The translations under genes were made by a program, and so were the position numbers. Below, piece after piece: positions 60,707 to 64,000 of a stretch of DNA of 64,000 nt. Position 1 is the stretch's first letter, and every line of letters begins with the position of its first letter. The notes under the pieces were generated by a model, which was not told where the DNA came from, made no database searches, and saw only the letters and a program-made list of their open reading frames with translations. Source of the DNA: Natronobacterium haloterrestre (lineage in GTDB: Archaea; Halobacteriota; Halobacteria; Halobacteriales; Natrialbaceae); assembly GCF_900112205.1 (NCBI RefSeq), contig NZ_FOKW01000001.1, positions 620,001-684,000 of the forward strand, read 5' to 3'.

Positions 60707-61771
60707 TCAGACGTCCCGCTCGATCACGAACTCCGTAAACTCCCGGAGTTTGCGGTCCGTCTCGTCGTCGAACTCGACCGCCTCGAGTTCCTCGCGGGCC
60801 CGGGCGGCGAGTTCGAGCGCCCGGTCGCGGGCGTACTCGATGCTACCGGCCTCCTCGAGGATCGATAACGCCTCGAGCACTTCCTCGTCGGTGTTCTCGT
60901 CGGCCCCCAGGATCTCGGAGAGCCGGGCGGCTGTTTTCGGAGCACTCTCCTCCAGGGCGTGGATCACGAGCAGGGTCTTTTTCCCCTCGCGGACGTCGTT
61001 CCCGAACTCTTTGCCGAAGTCCCCCGCACGACCCAGGGAGTTCTCGACGTCCAGGATGTCGTCGCCGATCTGGAAGGCGACCGCCGTCAGTTCGGCGTAC
61101 CTGGCGACGGCCTCCTCGATCTCTGCCGACTGGTCCGTGATAATCGCGGCCAGTCGGGCGACGATCCGCCCGAGACAGCCCGTCTTGCACGCACACATCT
61201 CGAGGTACTGTTCGGCCGTCACGTGAACCTCACCCTGGTTGTGCCACCGGATGTCCATCCCCTGCCCGAGATGGGTCCGGTTGAGTTCGTCCATCAGCAT
61301 CTCGTAGGCGGCCAGGCGCTGTTCGGCCGACACGCCGGCCGGGTTCTCGGTGACGATCTTCAGCGGCAAGAAGTACATCGCGTTGCCGGCGTTCAGCGCG
61401 ATGTCCTGGCCGTAGAGGTGGTGTAACGCGGGCTCGCCGCGCCGTATCGACGCCTCGTCCTCGACGTCGTCGACGATGATCGTGCCGTTGTGAAGGATCT
61501 CCGGAATACAGGCGTAGGGCAGGTACTCCGCCGGGTCCTCCCCGAACCCCTCGACGAAGACGAGAAAGAGTACGGCTCGCCACCGTTTGCCGCCCCGATC
61601 GAGCAGTTCCCAGAGCGGATCGGCAAGCGCACGCTGGATCCCCTCCGGGTCGTATTCGTAGGTCGGCTCGCCGAAGAACGACTCGAGGTACTCGGCGTCG
61701 ATCTCCCGCGGGACGATGTCCGCGATGGCTTCGTCGATCGCCGGCCGCCACTCGGCAAGCGTCTCCCGCAT
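60707..61771 (-). CDS. idsA: Polyprenyl (geranylgeranyl-type) diphosphate synthase
   Basis: The 354-residue trans-prenyltransferase adds isopentenyl units to allylic diphosphates for archaeal lipids or quinone side chains. The first Asp-rich motif is DDVED in 'IIVDDVEDEA'; the second is DDILD in 'QIGDDILDVENSLG'. Residues 4 and 5 before the first motif are Thr and Gly, not the bulky aromatics of farnesyl synthases, consistent with C20 or longer products. A Cys-rich loop 'MCACKTGCLGR' carries the conserved Lys-Thr. ATG 61771 is chosen because a TATA-like CTTTTTTACC lies about 28 nt upstream. Confidence 0.93.
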   Translation of the reverse strand: MRETLAEWRPAIDEAIADIVPREIDAEYLESFFGEPTYEYDPEGIQRALADPLWELLDRGGKRWRAVLFLVFVEGFGEDPAEYLPYACIPEILHNGTIIVDDVEDEASIRRGEPALHHLYGQDIALNAGNAMYFLPLKIVTENPAGVSAEQRLAAYEMLMDELNRTHLGQGMDIRWHNQGEVHVTAEQYLEMCACKTGCLGRIVARLAAIITDQSAEIEEAVARYAELTAVAFQIGDDILDVENSLGRAGDFGKEFGNDVREGKKTLLVIHALEESAPKTAARLSEILGADENTDEEVLEALSILEEAGSIEYARDRALELAARAREELEAVEFDDETDRKLREFTEFVIERDV

Positions 61772-61845
61772 ACTCCCCTCGAGAGCAACCGGGGTAAAAA
61801 AGATTCTCAGTTTCGTGTGACTGTTGCCGTCGTCGTCATCGTCAA

Positions 61846-61908
61846 GTGAGACGTGTTGAACGAGTTGACCGAGTGAGACGTATTGACCGAGTGGGACGAG
61901 TTGAACGA
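61846..61908. repeat. Degenerate 9-bp tandem array (seven units)
   Basis: Units GTGAGACGT, GTTGAACGA, GTTGACCGA, GTGAGACGT, ATTGACCGA, GTGGGACGA, GTTGAACGA in direct succession. It lies upstream of the prenyl synthase promoter and before a small plus-strand gene. Non-coding as far as seen. Confidence 0.75.
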
Positions 61909-61997
61909 GAAGGCGATGGAAAGCCGGAACGCGCATCGTTGTCCCGTTCGCCGGTCACAAACTATTTCCTCCAGTCGTTCGAAGCGAATGTCAACCA

Positions 61998-62246
61998 ATG
62001 CCACATATCAAGGGGATGGTCCACGGATTCGCCGCGATGGCGACGCTGATCGTGGGGTCGATACTCACCGATGTCGTCTCGGAACACGCGGCGGTATTCC
62101 GGGAGCTTTCGGCGCTGTCGATCGAACTGCTGACGGACGTCGGTCAACTCCCGATCGACGAGGAAGTCGCCGGAATCGTCGTTCCGGTGGGGGTACTGAT
62201 GGGGATCTGGGTATTCCTGTTCGAACTCAGGCAGGTGACCAACTGA
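61998..62246 (+). CDS. Small membrane protein of unknown function
   Basis: An 82-residue protein with two hydrophobic helices (about 8-26 'GFAAMATLIVGSILTDV' and 58-76 'AGIVVPVGVLMGIWVFLF') separated by an acidic amphipathic stretch. No family recognised. TATA-like ACTATTTCC lies about 35 nt upstream. A possible IS605-type end begins right at its stop codon, so the C-terminus could have been altered by an insertion. Confidence 0.6.
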   Translation: MPHIKGMVHGFAAMATLIVGSILTDVVSEHAAVFRELSALSIELLTDVGQLPIDEEVAGIVVPVGVLMGIWVFLFELRQVTN

Positions 62247-62248
62247 CA

Positions 62249-62284
62249 TCCTCCCCGCCCTGAAGCCGGGCTTTCTCCTCGCAC
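62249..62284 (+). mobile_element. Possible IS200/IS605 (TnpB-type) terminal remnant
   Basis: ACATCCTCCCCGCCCTGAAG followed by CCGGGCTTTCTCCTCGC resembles the conserved hairpin end of haloarchaeal IS1341/IS605-type elements, usually ATCCTCCCCGCCC, a small loop, then a GGGCTTTCTCC tail. A short hairpin (GCCC-TGAAGCC-GGGC, 62259-62273) is present. No transposase or TnpB gene is nearby, so it would be a solo end. Confidence 0.4.
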
Positions 62285-62396
62285 TTCCGTAACGATCGTC
62301 GCCCGCGCGGACGACCTCGAGTGCGGGCCGTAACCGCATACTATTTCGAATCGAAAAAGCGGTACAGTTACCACACCCCAGTGCCACCCATCCCGC

Positions 62397-63707
62397 ATGA
62401 CCGACTGGATCGGCGACTGCTTCACCAGCGACGCCGGGTGGAACCACCTCGAGGAACTGGTCGACATCGGCAACCGGATGGCCGGAAGCGAGGGCGAACG
62501 CGAGGCCGCGGAACTGACTCGCGACGCGCTCGAGGCCGCCGGCGCACGGAACGCACGCCTCGAGACGTTCGACATCCAGGGCTGGACCCGGGGCGACAGC
62601 GCGGTCCGAGCGGGCGAGGCGGACCTCGACTGTATCGCCCTGCCCCGCAGTCCCGACGACGCGGCGACCGCGCCGCTCGTCGACCTCGGCTACGGCCTGC
62701 CCGAGGACTTCGAGGCGGCCGACCTCGAGGGGAAAGTCGCGATGGTTCGCAGCGACATCCCCGACTACTACGAGCGCTACATCCATCGCCGGGAGAAGTA
62801 CTACCACGCCGTCGAGCACGGCGCGGCCGCGTTCGTCTACCGCAACCACGTCGAGGGCTGTCTCCCTCCGACCGGCAGCGTCGGGACGGAAGACGATCCG
62901 ATCGGCGAGATTCCGGCCGTCGGCGTCTCGAGCGAGGTCGGCGCCAGACTGGCCCGCCGCTACGACGGCGAGGAGATCGAGGTTCGGGTCGACGCGGACC
63001 TCCACGAGGCGGAGAGCCAGAACGTTCACGCCGAACTCGGCCCCGACACGGACGAGTGCGTGCTCGTGACCAGCCACGTCGACGCCCACGACATCGCCGA
63101 GGGGGCGCTGGACAACGGCGCAGGGACGGCCATGGTCGTCGAACTCGCGAACGCCCTCGCGGGCCGGGAAGACGAACTCGAGACCCGCGTCGAGTTCGTC
63201 GCCTACGGCGCGGAGGAGGTCGGCCTGGTCGGGTCCGCGTACCACGCCGACGTCGCGGACCACGACGCGATCAAGGCGATCGTCAACAGCGACGGGGTCG
63301 TCGGCGACCGCACGCTGTCGCTGACCACCCACGGGTTCGACGGACTCGAGTCCGCCGTAGAGGCCGTCGCCGACCGGTTCGATCACCCGATCGAGACGGT
63401 CCCGAAACTCGGGCCCCACAGCGACCACTGGCCGTTCGTCCAGCACGGCGTTCCCGGCTACCACGTCAAGTCGACCTCAGACGAGGTCGGCCGCGGCTGG
63501 GGCCATACCTTCGCCGACACCCTCGAGAAACTCGAGAAGCGCAACCTTCGCGAGCAGGCAATCCTGTTGACCGGACTCGTCGTCGATCTGGCGAGCGACG
63601 AGCGGACGGTCGAACCCCGCGAGCCCGAGGCGATCGCCGCCGACCTCGAGGACCAGGGCCTCGCCGAGGGGATGCGGATCACCGGCGACTGGCCGTACGA
63701 CGAGTGA
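62397..63707 (+). CDS. M28-family zinc aminopeptidase
   Basis: A 436-residue co-catalytic zinc peptidase. An N-terminal part begins 'WIGDCFTSDAGWNHLEEL', then a protease-associated-like insertion (about 100-190), then the M28 core: 'VTSHVDAHDIAEGALDNGAG' (His and Asp ligands), 'YGAEEVGLVGSAYHA' (catalytic Glu pair), and 'GPHSDHWPFVQHGVPGYHVK' with 'HTFADTLEKL'. No signal peptide, so it acts in the cytosol, probably trimming peptides. No operon partners. Confidence 0.93.
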   Translation: MTDWIGDCFTSDAGWNHLEELVDIGNRMAGSEGEREAAELTRDALEAAGARNARLETFDIQGWTRGDSAVRAGEADLDCIALPRSPDDAATAPLVDLGYGLPEDFEAADLEGKVAMVRSDIPDYYERYIHRREKYYHAVEHGAAAFVYRNHVEGCLPPTGSVGTEDDPIGEIPAVGVSSEVGARLARRYDGEEIEVRVDADLHEAESQNVHAELGPDTDECVLVTSHVDAHDIAEGALDNGAGTAMVVELANALAGREDELETRVEFVAYGAEEVGLVGSAYHADVADHDAIKAIVNSDGVVGDRTLSLTTHGFDGLESAVEAVADRFDHPIETVPKLGPHSDHWPFVQHGVPGYHVKSTSDEVGRGWGHTFADTLEKLEKRNLREQAILLTGLVVDLASDERTVEPREPEAIAADLEDQGLAEGMRITGDWPYDE

Positions 63708-63815
63708 CGCTGTCACCCCGGGCGGTGGCGATCGGAACCGGCGATCTCCGGAACCGACGCCGTGACGGTGGCGGACAACCGCACGCTTTTGATTGGGCCG
63801 TGTGAACTTGGGTAC

Positions 63816-64000
63816 ATGGATGCCGCCCCGTGGCTCGCCGACGACGAGCCGATCGTCGGCGTCGTCGATCCCGGGTCGGAGGCCGCGTCGCCGTCCGGGA
63901 CCGACATCGCCGCTACGATCGAGGCGACCGTACCCGATCTTGAGGGCTCGATCGCGGCGGAGAGCGTCGCGGAGATCCTGTCGGGGGATCCGTCACTCTT
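63816..64000 (+). CDS. Unidentified protein, N-terminus only (cut by window end)
   Basis: An open frame from ATG 63816 to the end of the window, 61 codons, no stop. It begins MDAAPWLADDEPIVGVVDPG and continues with an alternating hydrophobic/acidic pattern that suggests a Rossmann-like alpha/beta start. The opening recalls some haloarchaeal NAD-kinase-like proteins, but this is too little to name it. Confidence 0.5.
   Translation, partial: MDAAPWLADDEPIVGVVDPGSEAASPSGTDIAATIEATVPDLEGSIAAESVAEILSGDPSL

Noticed and set aside
1-64000. CRISPR arrays, rRNA genes, complete transposases or integrases
   Set aside because: No regularly spaced direct repeats with unique spacers, no rRNA-like sequence and no DDE, tyrosine or serine recombinase motifs were seen.

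Overview
The window is a GC-rich (roughly two-thirds G+C) piece of a haloarchaeal chromosome. Evidence: acidic proteins rich in Asp and Glu, archaeal prolyl-tRNA synthetase and EF-1alpha, an intron-bearing tRNA-Gln(UUG), archaeal TATA boxes about 25-30 nt upstream of mostly leaderless starts, and a complex I-type operon lacking the NADH module. Heavy use of CTCGAG suggests a Natrialba/Natrinema-like relative, but that placement is inference. Most of the region is core chromosome; accessory material is confined to small patches.

Layout. 1-8444: the 3' end of a 5'-nucleotidase/SoxB-like gene, glutamate synthase gltB, proS and a quinone reductase. 8592-14873: a co-directional signalling cassette of a large PAS/GAF histidine kinase, a double-domain KaiC-like ATPase and a second PAS histidine kinase. 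14979-22855: a MTH1-like NUDIX hydrolase and a tightly overlapping three-gene operon. That operon looks like an archaeal AddAB-type helicase-nuclease: an active UvrD-like helicase/nuclease, a small Fe-S protein with a degenerate nuclease site, and a helicase-like subunit without a P-loop. 22910-27445: IclR regulator, MFS transporter, ThDP-dependent enzyme and a CBS protein. 27738-30003: tRNA-Ala(CGC), an M48 protease and a rhomboid protease.

30359-34273: rpsJ, EF-1alpha, homoserine dehydrogenase with a separate ACT protein, and a NifU-like protein. 34481-40871: two membrane proteins, ADP-forming acyl-CoA synthetase, a Na+/H+ antiporter, a Tat lipoprotein and a small coupled membrane ORF. 41035-46379: intron-containing tRNA-Gln, an HNH endonuclease, an aspartate-type aminotransferase, ribH, purK, an orphan ORF and purE. 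46681-57146: the eleven-gene nuoA-N type operon. 57317-64000: a DHH phosphoesterase, a CBS/ParB-like regulator, an atypical SDR, a prenyl diphosphate synthase, a small membrane protein followed by a possible IS605-type end, an M28 peptidase and a truncated gene at the window edge.

The best candidates for something undescribed are the AddAB-like operon with a split second subunit (15648-22855) and the kinase-KaiC-kinase module (8592-14873). Smaller signals are 10-bp tandem repeats at several gene 3' ends, a duplicated fragment of the tRNA-Gln 5' end beside an HNH gene, and an apparent beta-ketoacyl synthase remnant next to the antiporter. All functional assignments come from reading motifs by eye; no database search was run.
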